DNA of 64,000 bases from Variovorax sp. Root411 (lineage in GTDB: Bacteria; Pseudomonadota; Gammaproteobacteria; Burkholderiales; Burkholderiaceae_C): assembly GCF_001425205.1 (NCBI RefSeq), contig NZ_LMDW01000012.1, positions 575,804 to 639,803 on the forward strand, written 5' to 3'. The position numbers were made by a program, and so were the translations under genes. Of the stretch, positions 56,154-63,725 are shown piece by piece (position 1 is the stretch's first letter; the number at the start of each line of letters is the position of its first letter). The notes under the pieces were generated by a model. It saw only the letters and a program-made list of their open reading frames with translations. It was not told where the DNA came from and made no database searches.

Positions 56154-56948
56154 TCACGCAAACGGAAACGGTCCTTCCATCGTCCCGATGTGGCTCACAT
56201 GGCTCACCATGCCGTGCGCTTCGCTCCACAGATGCAGCATGCAGCCCGGTCGGCCCATGTACGAGGCCGACGCCGCGCTGGCGTCCAGCTGCAGCGCGAT
56301 CTCCGTCGTGCTGCTCGGGCACGAACACACGACCGTACCCGCCCAGCGCCGCAGCATGGTGCGGTGCACGTGGCCGCACAGCACCAGCTCGATGTTGTCG
56401 ACGCTGTGCACGATGGCTTCGAGCGGCGCCGTGTCCATGTAGCGGTACGCGTCCATGTAGGGAATGCCGCTCGCGAAGGGTGGGTGATGGAGCATCAGCA
56501 GCGTCGGCTTGATGCGGTCGGCTTCGAGCGTGCGGCGCAGCCACGCCAGGCCCTGCGCATCGACATCGCCATGGTGAAGCCCGGGAATGCACGAATCCAG
56601 CGCCACAATGCGCACGGGATGGTCGTCAATGCAGTAGTGCAGCGCGCCTTCGACCGGCAGGTAGGCATGGTCCGCGAAGGCCGCACGAAAGTTCTCGTGG
56701 TGGTCGTGGTTGCCGGGGATCACGAGATACGGAAGCGACAGCTTCGCGAGCAGGCGCCGCACCTGCGCGTATTCCTCGGACCGGCCTTCGTCGACGAGAT
56801 CGCCTGTCAGCAGCACCAGGTCCGGCCGGCGATCGAGCGCGTTCAGGTGGTCGATGGCTTCCTCGAACATGCGGTTCGAATCGGCCACGCCCTGGTAGAG
56901 CTGGCCGGCGGGGCGGACGTGGGGGTCGGAGATCTGTGCGATGAGCAT
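56154..56948 (-). CDS. Metallophosphoesterase, CpdA-like phosphodiesterase
   Basis: 264-residue calcineurin-like enzyme of the class III cyclic-nucleotide phosphodiesterase group. Metal ligands in order: ISDPHV (D-x-H), LLTGDLVDEG (GD-x2-D), IPGNHDHHENF (GNHD), LMLHHPPF and LCGHVHRTM (GH-x-H). The start at 56948 (MLIAQISDPHVRPAG) puts the first motif at the usual residue 7. CpdA hydrolyses cAMP, but this subgroup also includes glycerophosphodiesterases, so the substrate is open. Same strand as the AraC gene, 24 bases apart. Confidence 0.85.
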   Translation of the reverse strand: MLIAQISDPHVRPAGQLYQGVADSNRMFEEAIDHLNALDRRPDLVLLTGDLVDEGRSEEYAQVRRLLAKLSLPYLVIPGNHDHHENFRAAFADHAYLPVEGALHYCIDDHPVRIVALDSCIPGLHHGDVDAQGLAWLRRTLEADRIKPTLLMLHHPPFASGIPYMDAYRYMDTAPLEAIVHSVDNIELVLCGHVHRTMLRRWAGTVVCSCPSSTTEIALQLDASAASASYMGRPGCMLHLWSEAHGMVSHVSHIGTMEGPFPFA

Positions 56949-57006
56949 GCGGCGCCTTGCTTGCGGATGCCACATCATCAAGCACGACCCGTTCCCCCCC
57001 GCGGAT

Positions 57007-57309
57007 TCAGATGCCGACGAACTCCGCCACGTCGGCCAGCGGCGCGCGTTCGGTCACCAGCGCATCGAGCGGCCGGCTGCGGTTCGCATAGCCGATGGCC
57101 ATGCCCGTGAACAGCATGCGTTCGGGCGGCAGCGCGATGAAGCGGCCGACGGTCTGCGGGTAGATCGCCCAGCATTCCTGCGGGCAGCTGTCGAGCCCTT
57201 CGCCGCGCAGCATCACGTTCTGCAGCATCAAAATGACATTGCCGGGCACCGGCGTATCGAGAAAATCGCGCACCGAGCGGCGGGTGGCGATGGCGTCCTG
57301 AACGTTCAT
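57007..57309 (-). pseudogene. Nitroreductase remnant with internal in-frame deletion
   Basis: 100-residue open frame. Residues 1-26 (MNVQDAIATRRSVRDFLDTP...) are a normal nitroreductase N-terminus with the FMN-binding RRSVR; they are joined directly to LQNVMLRGEGLDSCPQECWAIY and the C-terminal half. Full proteins have about 220 residues, so about 120 central residues, including much of the flavin and dimer surface, are missing. No stop or shift is seen; the deletion is in frame. A functional mini-protein is unlikely. Divergent from the acyl-CoA ligase gene. Confidence 0.75.
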
Positions 57310-57361
57310 GCAAAGGTCCTCTTGAGGGCGATGCTAGGGGCAACCCTCGAACGCCCTCAAT

Positions 57362-57378
57362 CGTCCGTTTCGACGATG
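57362..57378. promoter_or_regulatory. Candidate LuxR/MalT-regulator operator, site 3
   Basis: CGTCCGTTTCGACGATG, 54 bases before the acyl-CoA ligase ATG. TAGCAT (57400-57405) follows after exactly 21 bases, the same spacing as at site 2. Confidence 0.65.
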
Positions 57379-57432
57379 CGTCGCGGCATGGCGCCTGCCT
57401 AGCATCGCCCCAGCGTACAGGAGACAAGACCC

Positions 57433-59073
57433 ATGTTCGGATTGATGCAAGACCGCCCGCTGCTGATTTCGTCGCTCATCGACTACGCAGCCACCTTCCA
57501 TCCGAAAGCCGAGGTCGTCGGCCGCGCCGTGGAGGGCCCGGTGCACCGCACCAACTACGCGGAGATACAGCGCCGTGCCAAGCAGGTGGCCAATGCGATG
57601 AAGGTGCTGGGCATCGAACCTGGCGACCGCGTCGGCACGCTCGCGTGGAACACCTGGCGCCACCTCGCGCTGTACTTCGGCGTGTCGGGCACGGGTGCGG
57701 TGCTGCACACGGTGAACCCGCGGCTCTTTCCAGAGCAGATCGACTACATCGTCAATCACGCCGAAGACAAGGTGATGTTCTTCGACACCACCTTCGCGCC
57801 GCTGGTCGAGAAGCTGGCGCCGCAACTCAAGTCGGTGCGCGCCTTCATCGCGATGACCGATCGCGCGCACATGCCTGCCATCGACGTGCCCAACCTGCTG
57901 TGCTACGACGAGCTCGTCGGCGCACAGAGCGAGACCTGCGCATGGCCCGAGTTCGACGAGCGCACCGCCTCGTCGCTCTGCTACACCTCCGGCACCACCG
58001 GCAATCCGAAGGGCGTGCTGTACTCGCATCGCTCGACGGTGCTGCACTCGCTGATGGAATGCGCGCCCGACACCTTCGGCGTCAACTCGCAGATGACGCT
58101 GCTGCTCGCGGTGCCCATGTTCCACGCCAACGCATGGGGCATGCCCTATGCGGCAGCCATGACCGGCATGAAGCTCGTGATGCCCGGTCCGCACATGGAC
58201 GGCCAGAGCCTGTACGAGCTCATGCGCGACGAGAAGGTCGGCTTCTCGCAGGCCGTGCCCACCATCTGGCTCATGCTGTTCCAGTACTTCGATGCGCACC
58301 CCGAGATCGACACCCGCGCCATCGGCCTGAAGCGCATCGGCGTGGGCGGCGCTGCCACGCCGCGCAGCATGATTGAGCGCTTCGAGCGCGACTTCGGCGC
58401 CGACTTCGTGCAGGGCTGGGGCATGACCGAGACCAGCCCCATCGGCGTGATCGGCAACCTGCTGCCCAAGCACTTGTCGATGCCGAAGGAAGAGCAGACG
58501 CGCGTGAAGATGCGCCAGGGCCGCGGGGTGTGGGGCGTGGAACTGAAGATCGTCGGCGAAGACGGCCAGCGCCTGCCGCACGACGGCAAGGCCTTCGGCC
58601 ACCTGCACGTGCGCGGCCCGTGGATCGCGAGTGGTTACTTCAAGAGCGAGGGCGGCCCGGTGCTCGATGCCGAAGGCTTCTTTCCGACTGGCGACGTCGC
58701 CAACATCGACGAGGACGGCTACGTGCAACTGGTCGACCGCGCGAAGGACGTCATCAAGTCGGGCGGTGAATGGATTTCTTCCATCGAGCTCGAGAACGCC
58801 GCGAACATGCACCCCGCCGTGGCCGAAGCGGCCGTGATCGGCATCGCGCACCCGAAGTGGCAGGAGCGCCCGTTGCTCATCGTGGTGAAGCGTGCGGGCG
58901 CGGAAGTGACGCGGGAGGAACTGCTCACATTCCTTGCGGAGCGCGTCGTGAAATGGTGGCTGCCGGAAGACGTGGCTTTCGTCGACAGCCTGCCGCATAC
59001 AGCCACCGGCAAGCTGCTGAAGACCAGGCTGCGCGAACAGTTCAAGGGTTACGTCGCTGCGACATCCGTTTGA
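57433..59073 (+). CDS. Medium/long-chain fatty acid-CoA ligase (AlkK-like)
   Basis: 546-residue ANL-superfamily enzyme that activates a fatty acid to acyl-CoA with ATP. Core motifs: P-loop [22 protein letters not shown]5 WGMTETSP, A7 [15 protein letters not shown]8 [16 protein letters not shown] and the A10 lysine in [12 protein letters not shown]. Length and motif spacing match AlkK-type ligases. It begins 54 bases after operator site 3 and likely feeds the racemase, dehydrogenase, SDR and thiolase encoded within 15 kb. Confidence 0.92.
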   Translation: MFGLMQDRPLLISSLIDYAATFHPKAEVVGRAVEGPVHRTNYAEIQRRAKQVANAMKVLGIEPGDRVGTLAWNTWRHLALYFGVSGTGAVLHTVNPRLFPEQIDYIVNHAEDKVMFFDTTFAPLVEKLAPQLKSVRAFIAMTDRAHMPAIDVPNLLCYDELVGAQSETCAWPEFDERTASSLCYTSGTTGNPKGVLYSHRSTVLHSLMECAPDTFGVNSQMTLLLAVPMFHANAWGMPYAAAMTGMKLVMPGPHMDGQSLYELMRDEKVGFSQAVPTIWLMLFQYFDAHPEIDTRAIGLKRIGVGGAATPRSMIERFERDFGADFVQGWGMTETSPIGVIGNLLPKHLSMPKEEQTRVKMRQGRGVWGVELKIVGEDGQRLPHDGKAFGHLHVRGPWIASGYFKSEGGPVLDAEGFFPTGDVANIDEDGYVQLVDRAKDVIKSGGEWISSIELENAANMHPAVAEAAVIGIAHPKWQERPLLIVVKRAGAEVTREELLTFLAERVVKWWLPEDVAFVDSLPHTATGKLLKTRLREQFKGYVAATSV

Positions 59074-59243
59074 CGTCTTGATGACTTGTTCGATTTTTCT
59101 GTGGACAACTCTGTGAGTTTTGGGTGGAGGCGAGGAGGCGGAGCGAGAGCTGGCGTGGCTTCCCGCTACGTTGCCCGTTGAATAGGCAGCGCCGCCGGCG
59201 ATGAATGCCGGCATCGACCCCGTGCATTCACGACACTGCGAAA

Positions 59244-59738
59244 CTACTTGGTGCGCCGCGCCAGATGCGCCCGCCCGAACGGCGTGATGCGCCGGATCAC
59301 CGCCAGCTCCTGCGGCTCGCTGCTGTCCTTCCATGCCAGCGCGGGGCTGATCGCCGCATCGACGAACCCGGCCTGCTTCAGCGTCTCGACGCAACCGATC
59401 TCCCGCGGGTCTTGCACGCGAAGCGGGAATGTCGAACGCTCGATCGTGCGCAGGTAGTCGAGTGGTTCAGGGCCTGCCCTTGCCGTCTTCGGCACCGGCA
59501 GGTCGGTGCTGCTGCGGCCGCGCAGGTTGTGGATTTCGGCGTGTCCCTCATCGGTGATGCAGATCACCAGCGCCGCCTGTGCCAGCCTGTAGCAGCCCCC
59601 CGTGTCGAAAGCCGGGTCGATGGTGGCCTCGATGAGGCCGGTCGCTTTCAGAACGGAAACGCGCCGCACGTCCTGCGCGTCGGTCACGTGCATCGGCAGG
59701 CGAGCATGTTCCAGCTGGAGAAGGTAACTGAGTGGCAC
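59244..59738 (-). CDS. Hypothetical protein with an internal duplication
   Basis: 164 residues made of two similar halves. Residues about 3-46 (LSYLLQLEHARLPMHV...LKATGLIEATIDPAF) align with about 92-134 (LDYLRTIERSTFPLRV...LKQAGFVDAAISPAL), with 15 of 43 positions identical, and the similarity continues into a weak IT-x2-G-x-A pattern after each. The predicted fold is small and mixed, perhaps a winged-helix-like unit. No known domain, signal peptide or partner gene. The preceding 170 bases to the ligase gene hold no gene. Confidence 0.68.
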   Translation of the reverse strand: MPLSYLLQLEHARLPMHVTDAQDVRRVSVLKATGLIEATIDPAFDTGGCYRLAQAALVICITDEGHAEIHNLRGRSSTDLPVPKTARAGPEPLDYLRTIERSTFPLRVQDPREIGCVETLKQAGFVDAAISPALAWKDSSEPQELAVIRRITPFGRAHLARRTK

Positions 59739-60046
59739 CGAAGATCCCCTGTCTACGTCTCCCCCCGGCTATCGATGCCGCGTCACGCCGCCCAGCCGAA
59801 CAAGGACTGCAAGAACGCCCTACTCCCTGGACAACTCATGCGCACCCCGGACAAACCAGCCCTCCGGAAGGGCGGTGGCCGAGGAGAGTGTGATTGTGAA
59901 TATTTGTTATACCGGCGATTCTTGTGGACCACCCGGGCGGGCGCCATCACCGAAACTGGGTATGCCCTTTGGCCAGATGGCGGGCGTATCCGGGGGGCGC
60001 CCGCGCCGGCACTCCCGGGCTGAGGAATCAGGCGTGCCCCATAAGG
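59739..60046. other. Intergenic region without a recognisable gene
   Basis: About 310 bases. Contains an A/T-rich patch near 59890-59915 (GAATATTTGTTATACC), which could hold a promoter in either direction, and CCCGGG-flanked G+C-rich stretches. Open frames here are short and lack codon bias; I see nothing else. Confidence 0.5.
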
Positions 60047-60081
60047 AAAAAAGCCTTGCAAGTCGTTGACTTGCAAGGCTT
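60047..60081 (-). terminator. Intrinsic terminator of the tRNA gene
   Basis: On the minus strand a perfect 14-base stem (AAGCCTTGCAAGTC with its complement, 60081-60051, 3-base loop) is followed by a T-run (TTTTTT, 60052-60047). It begins 11 bases after the tRNA 3' end. Confidence 0.9.
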
Positions 60082-60092
60082 ATTCGTTTTGT

Positions 60093-60169
60093 TGGTGGCT
60101 CTTCACGGACTCGAACCGCGGACCTGTGGATTATGATTCCATCGCTCTAACCGACTGAGCTAAAGAGCC
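60093..60169 (-). tRNA. tRNA with CAT anticodon (tRNA-Met, or tRNA-Ile2)
   Basis: 77 bases with a complete cloverleaf: 7-base acceptor stem GGCTCTT/AAGAGCC, D-stem GCTC/GAGC with loop AGTCGGTTA, anticodon loop ATCATAA with anticodon CAT, T-arm CGCGG-TTCGAGT-CCGTG, and encoded CCA. The acceptor stem does not start with the C1-A72 mismatch of initiators, so it is an elongator Met tRNA or the lysidine-modified Ile2 species; sequence alone does not decide. The first anticodon-stem pair is A-C, a mismatch. Confidence 0.9.
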
Positions 60170-60223
60170 GTCAGTGCAGTTTTGCACCGAGCCCAAAATT
60201 ATAGCCCAGGCTGAGGGCTCAGT

Positions 60224-61720
60224 TCAACCACCCGCGGGCAACTTGCCCAATTCTTCGGAAACGAGCCGCACGATCAGCTTGTCCAGCGTCTGCACCGAGT
60301 AGTTGCCGACGTCGTGCACGGTCTGCGTTCCGGGGCCGCTCGCAGGGTTCGCTGCCTCCTTGTAGGTGAGGAACACGAAGCGCCCGCCGGTGTACTGCGC
60401 GATCTGGCGCTGGATGTATTCGCCCTGCTTGTCGAGTCCCGAGGCGCCCACGCTGAACACCTTGATGCCCTTGCCCAGCGCGGCGACCATGTCGTCGTCG
60501 TACTGCGGGCCGCCGTAGTCGAGGTGGGGCGGTGCGTCGGCCAGCAGCACCACGAGGCGGGTGGCGCCGTTGCCGCGCCAGCTCAGCTTGTGGACGGTTT
60601 CGTTCAGGGCCTCGTTCATCGCCTCTGGGTAGTCACCGCCGCCCGCGGCGCGCAGGGCGTCGAGCACACCCTGGAAGGCGTTCAGGTCGTTGGTGAAGTC
60701 GTGGCGGCGCACGAGGAAGTCGTCGGTGCGGTCGCGGTAGGCCACCAGGCCAAAGCAGGTGTCGGGGCGGCTCGGCAGCCTGGCGACCTGGTCGGCGATG
60801 GTGCGCAGTGTGGCCTTGAGCTTGGCGATCTCGTCATCCATCGAGCCGGTGGCGTCGATCAGGAAAACGAGGTCGAGCCGGGCCCGTGCGGACGCGGCGC
60901 CGGGCTTGCCGTCGAGCACCACGTCGACCGCGTTCTTCTGGCCGCGCTGCAGGAAGGTGGTGCTCTGGCGGCCGTTCTTGCGCACGGTCACTTCGTACAC
61001 CTGGCTCTGCGCGCTGTCGAAGGCGTTCGGATGCAGCCATGCACGCCCGCCCGCGTCGGTGCGGGCCCACATGGCGGCGCCGTTCGCCGCCTGCACGGCC
61101 ACTTCGGCATCGGGCACGACGGCGCCGCGCGCATCGCGCACCTGGAGCAGGTAGCGCGCGCTGATGTCGCGCTCGCGATGGACGACCTGGGTGCGGCCGC
61201 GGAAGGCCAGGTATTCGCTGAAGTCGGCGTTGTCGTCGACCATGCCGGCGGTGACGGGCTCGTTGGCAGGGCGTGGGGCTTGCGCCGGCGGCTGGAGTCC
61301 ACCGCTCAGGCGTGCTGCGGGTGCGGCTGGTGTGGCGGGCGCAGGTGGGGCTTCCGGGACGGCGCCGGCAACGGGTGCCGGCATGGATCTGGCGGCCGCG
61401 ACCGAAGGCGGGACCGGCCGGGCCAGCTTGTAGTCTCTGGCCGCCTCGGTGTCCGCGAGCTCGCGCCGGGCCTGGGCGACGCGCGGCGTGCCCGGTGTCT
61501 CGTAGGTCTGGACCGGCCTTGCGCAGTGCGTGGCGGAAGGCGCCTCGAAGTTCGGCATCGTCCGTGTCATCTGCAAGCGGCTGTCGGGTGCCGGCATGGG
61601 CCAGCGTGTGGCGCTTGCAACGGCCTGCGGCTCAGTGGCGCCGCAGGCGGTCAGGAGCAGTGGGGTGCACAGCAGGGCGACGAGCGGACGGCGAAACCGG
61701 GAAACTGAAGGCTGGGTCAT
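60224..61720 (-). CDS. Lipoprotein with von Willebrand factor A domain
   Basis: 498-residue envelope lipoprotein: signal with lipobox LLLTAC near residue 26, a Pro/Ala-rich linker (about residues 100-170), a carboxypeptidase-regulatory-like beta domain (about 190-280, SARYLLQVRDARGAVVPDAEV) and a C-terminal vWA domain (about 295-490). The MIDAS metal motif DATGSM and the later T/D positions (VVLLADAPPHLDYGG) are intact, so it should bind Mg and a protein ligand. It is divergent from the ECF sigma/anti-sigma pair with 134 bases between starts, so it may be its main target. Confidence 0.85.
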   Translation of the reverse strand: MTQPSVSRFRRPLVALLCTPLLLTACGATEPQAVASATRWPMPAPDSRLQMTRTMPNFEAPSATHCARPVQTYETPGTPRVAQARRELADTEAARDYKLARPVPPSVAAARSMPAPVAGAVPEAPPAPATPAAPAARLSGGLQPPAQAPRPANEPVTAGMVDDNADFSEYLAFRGRTQVVHRERDISARYLLQVRDARGAVVPDAEVAVQAANGAAMWARTDAGGRAWLHPNAFDSAQSQVYEVTVRKNGRQSTTFLQRGQKNAVDVVLDGKPGAASARARLDLVFLIDATGSMDDEIAKLKATLRTIADQVARLPSRPDTCFGLVAYRDRTDDFLVRRHDFTNDLNAFQGVLDALRAAGGGDYPEAMNEALNETVHKLSWRGNGATRLVVLLADAPPHLDYGGPQYDDDMVAALGKGIKVFSVGASGLDKQGEYIQRQIAQYTGGRFVFLTYKEAANPASGPGTQTVHDVGNYSVQTLDKLIVRLVSEELGKLPAGG

Positions 61721-61854
61721 GGAAGGGCTCCGAGTGGTTGGTGCAGGCTGATACGGCCGGCCGCCGCCGCCGGGGTTAGGCCCGCGTGAGTTTTTTGCCG
61801 TGCCGAACCCCGCAGCGCTTCGCCGCCCGTACAAGCTCGGGTGAAAATCCGCCG

Positions 61855-62520
61855 ATGTCCGCGCTTCCCCGCGCCCCTTCCGCCAAGAACGCCCCCGAGC
61901 GCCAGGCCATGCCCGACGACCAGTTGATGCTGGCCTACGCGCAGGGCGACGCCGCCGCGTTCGACGTGCTCTACGCGCGCCACGAGGGCGGGCTGTTCCG
62001 CTTCGTCAAGCGGCTGCTGGGTGCGCGGCTGGCGGCGCAGGCCGACGAGGTGTTCCAGGACACCTGGGTGCGGATCATCTCGGCGCGCGAGAGCTTCTCG
62101 CCGCAGGGCGCGGCGTGGCGCACCTGGGCCTTCACCATCGCGCACAACCTCGCGATGGACCGGCTGCGCGTGAGCGGGCGCGAAGTGGCGCTCGATGCGC
62201 ACGCGGACGACGACAGCGATCCCGTCCCCACGCTCGACCGCGGCGTGCGCGGCGCTGTCGATGCGGCCGCGCATCCGTCGGCCGAAGAGCTTGCGTTCTG
62301 GCGCGCCGCGGGCCGCCGCCTGCTGGCCTGCCTCGACGAGCTGCCGGCCGAGCAGCGCGCCGCGTTCCTGCTGCACCACGAAGACGGCCTGACCGTCGAG
62401 GCGCTGGCCGCGAGCCTGGAGATTGGATTCGAGACCGTGCGCAGCCGCCTGCGCTACGGCCTGCAGAAGCTGCGCGCCTGCATGGAACGCTACCTGTCGG
62501 TGCTGGAGCAACGGGCATGA
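61855..62520 (+). CDS. ECF-type RNA polymerase sigma factor
   Basis: 221-residue sigma-70-family factor. Region 2: FDVLYARHEGGLFRFVKRLLG...ADEVFQDTWVRII...TWAFTIAHNLAMDRLR; region 4: LDELPAEQRAAFLLHHEDGLTVEALAASLEIGFETVRSRLRYGLQKLR. A 45-residue linker between them (GREVALDAHADDDSDPVPTLDR) is longer than usual. The ATG at 61855 is preferred; an upstream frame adds Arg-rich residues. It overlaps the next gene by 4 bases (ATGA), the usual sigma/anti-sigma coupling. Confidence 0.92.
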   Translation: MSALPRAPSAKNAPERQAMPDDQLMLAYAQGDAAAFDVLYARHEGGLFRFVKRLLGARLAAQADEVFQDTWVRIISARESFSPQGAAWRTWAFTIAHNLAMDRLRVSGREVALDAHADDDSDPVPTLDRGVRGAVDAAAHPSAEELAFWRAAGRRLLACLDELPAEQRAAFLLHHEDGLTVEALAASLEIGFETVRSRLRYGLQKLRACMERYLSVLEQRA

Positions 62521-63704
62521 GCGGCAACCACAACGAGTTCGACGACGACGGCGACCTGCGCGACCCGGCGCTGCGCCGCGCGCTGGACCATGCGCCCGAC
62601 AGCGAGGCAACGCCCGATCCGCGCACGCGCGACGCGATCCTGAAGATGGCGCACAACCTGGCTCCTGCGCCGGTGTCGACTGCGGGCACGGCCGCCAACA
62701 CCGCGAGCGCTCGGCCGTGGTGGCGCCGCCTGTTCGGCAGTGGCGCAGAGCCGCATCCGCGCATGCCGTGGAACGCGGCCTTCGCGACGGTGCTGGTGGC
62801 CGCGTTCGTCACCCTGCTGTGGCGCAGCGAACCGGTGCCCGATGCGCGGCTCGACGGGGAGGCGCGTGTCGGCGGGGCCGCCGCGCCCGCGGCCGAAGCA
62901 CCCGCGGCTCCTGCAGCGCCTGCACCCGCGACGGCTGCCGCACCTGAACCCGCGCCGCCGCCTGCCGCGGCGAAGCAAGCCCCGCCGGCACCGGCCGCGC
63001 CTGCTGCCGAACAGCGCGCCAAGGTGTCGCGCGACGCGGCGCCTGCCAAGGAAGCGGTACGCGCCCAGCCATCGCGCAGGGAGGCGGCGCCCGCGCCCAC
63101 GCCCGTTTCGCCGGCGCCTCCCGCCGTCGTCGCCGAGCAGGCCGCACAGGTCCCCGCGCAGGACGAGCGTCGCGAAGAGCGCATGGAAAGCGAACGCCGG
63201 CGCGCCTACGCCCCCGCACCGGCCGCGCCCGCGCCATCCGTTGCATCGCCGCCGGCCGCCGCCCCGCTCTCCCGCCAGTCGCAGGACGCCTCGGCGCTTG
63301 CCAGCCAGAGCGGTGCCAGCGGGCAAGCCTCCGGCGCGTTGCAGGACGCGTCGCCGCGCGCGGCCAAGGCAGCGGCGTCTCGAGTCGACGCGCCGCCGTC
63401 TTTCTCCGCGCTGGAGCGCTGGACTTCGTTCAGCTCGGGCGCCGGCACGCGGCGCGCGCGGGGCGACGTCGAAGGCTTGCCTGCCCTGGTGGGCACGGTG
63501 GCGCGGTCGGCCACCACACCCGATGCACCGTTCGACGCCCCGGTGGAGGCGCGACTGTCGCTCTATCGCGGCGACACGCTCATCGCCGTGCTCGAGATCG
63601 CGGGCGACCAGGTGCGCTGGACGCCGCACCCCGGCGGCACCGCGCTAGTCGGCACGCCGCCGACGCAGGCGCTCGATGCGCTGCGCGCGCTGCTGGCGCG
63701 CTGA
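62517..63704 (+). CDS. Probable membrane anti-sigma factor with long Ala/Pro-rich linker
   Basis: 395-residue single-pass protein. A cytoplasmic N-terminal part of about 80 residues (LRDPALRRALDHAPDSEATPDPRTRDAILK) precedes one span (about 87-103, AAFATVLVAAFVTLLW). The periplasmic part is an Ala/Pro/Glu-rich run of about 200 residues and a small C-terminal domain (LYRGDTLIAVLEIAGDQVRW). No zinc-binding anti-sigma motif (H-x3-C-x2-C) is seen, so the call depends on the 4-base overlap with the sigma gene and on the topology. The extreme Ala/Pro content could make it a stalk reaching through the periplasm. Confidence 0.72.
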   Translation: MSGNHNEFDDDGDLRDPALRRALDHAPDSEATPDPRTRDAILKMAHNLAPAPVSTAGTAANTASARPWWRRLFGSGAEPHPRMPWNAAFATVLVAAFVTLLWRSEPVPDARLDGEARVGGAAAPAAEAPAAPAAPAPATAAAPEPAPPPAAAKQAPPAPAAPAAEQRAKVSRDAAPAKEAVRAQPSRREAAPAPTPVSPAPPAVVAEQAAQVPAQDERREERMESERRRAYAPAPAAPAPSVASPPAAAPLSRQSQDASALASQSGASGQASGALQDASPRAAKAAASRVDAPPSFSALERWTSFSSGAGTRRARGDVEGLPALVGTVARSATTPDAPFDAPVEARLSLYRGDTLIAVLEIAGDQVRWTPHPGGTALVGTPPTQALDALRALLAR

Positions 63705-63725
63705 GCCGGAGGCCCGGTCGGGCGA

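Noticed and set aside
57334..59394. Long minus-strand open frame (686 codons) opposite the acyl-CoA ligase
   Set aside because: Its residues are a His/Arg/Val-rich mirror of a gene with clear ANL motifs on the other strand; long antisense frames are common in G+C-rich DNA. The same applies to the frames opposite the MocR, prfC, ahcY, tyrS and racemase genes.
60047..60081. 14-base perfect inverted repeat beside a tRNA as an integration site
   Set aside because: It is followed by T6 on the tRNA strand and lies directly after the CCA end; no integrase, direct repeat of the tRNA 3' end or foreign genes are nearby. Terminator explains it.
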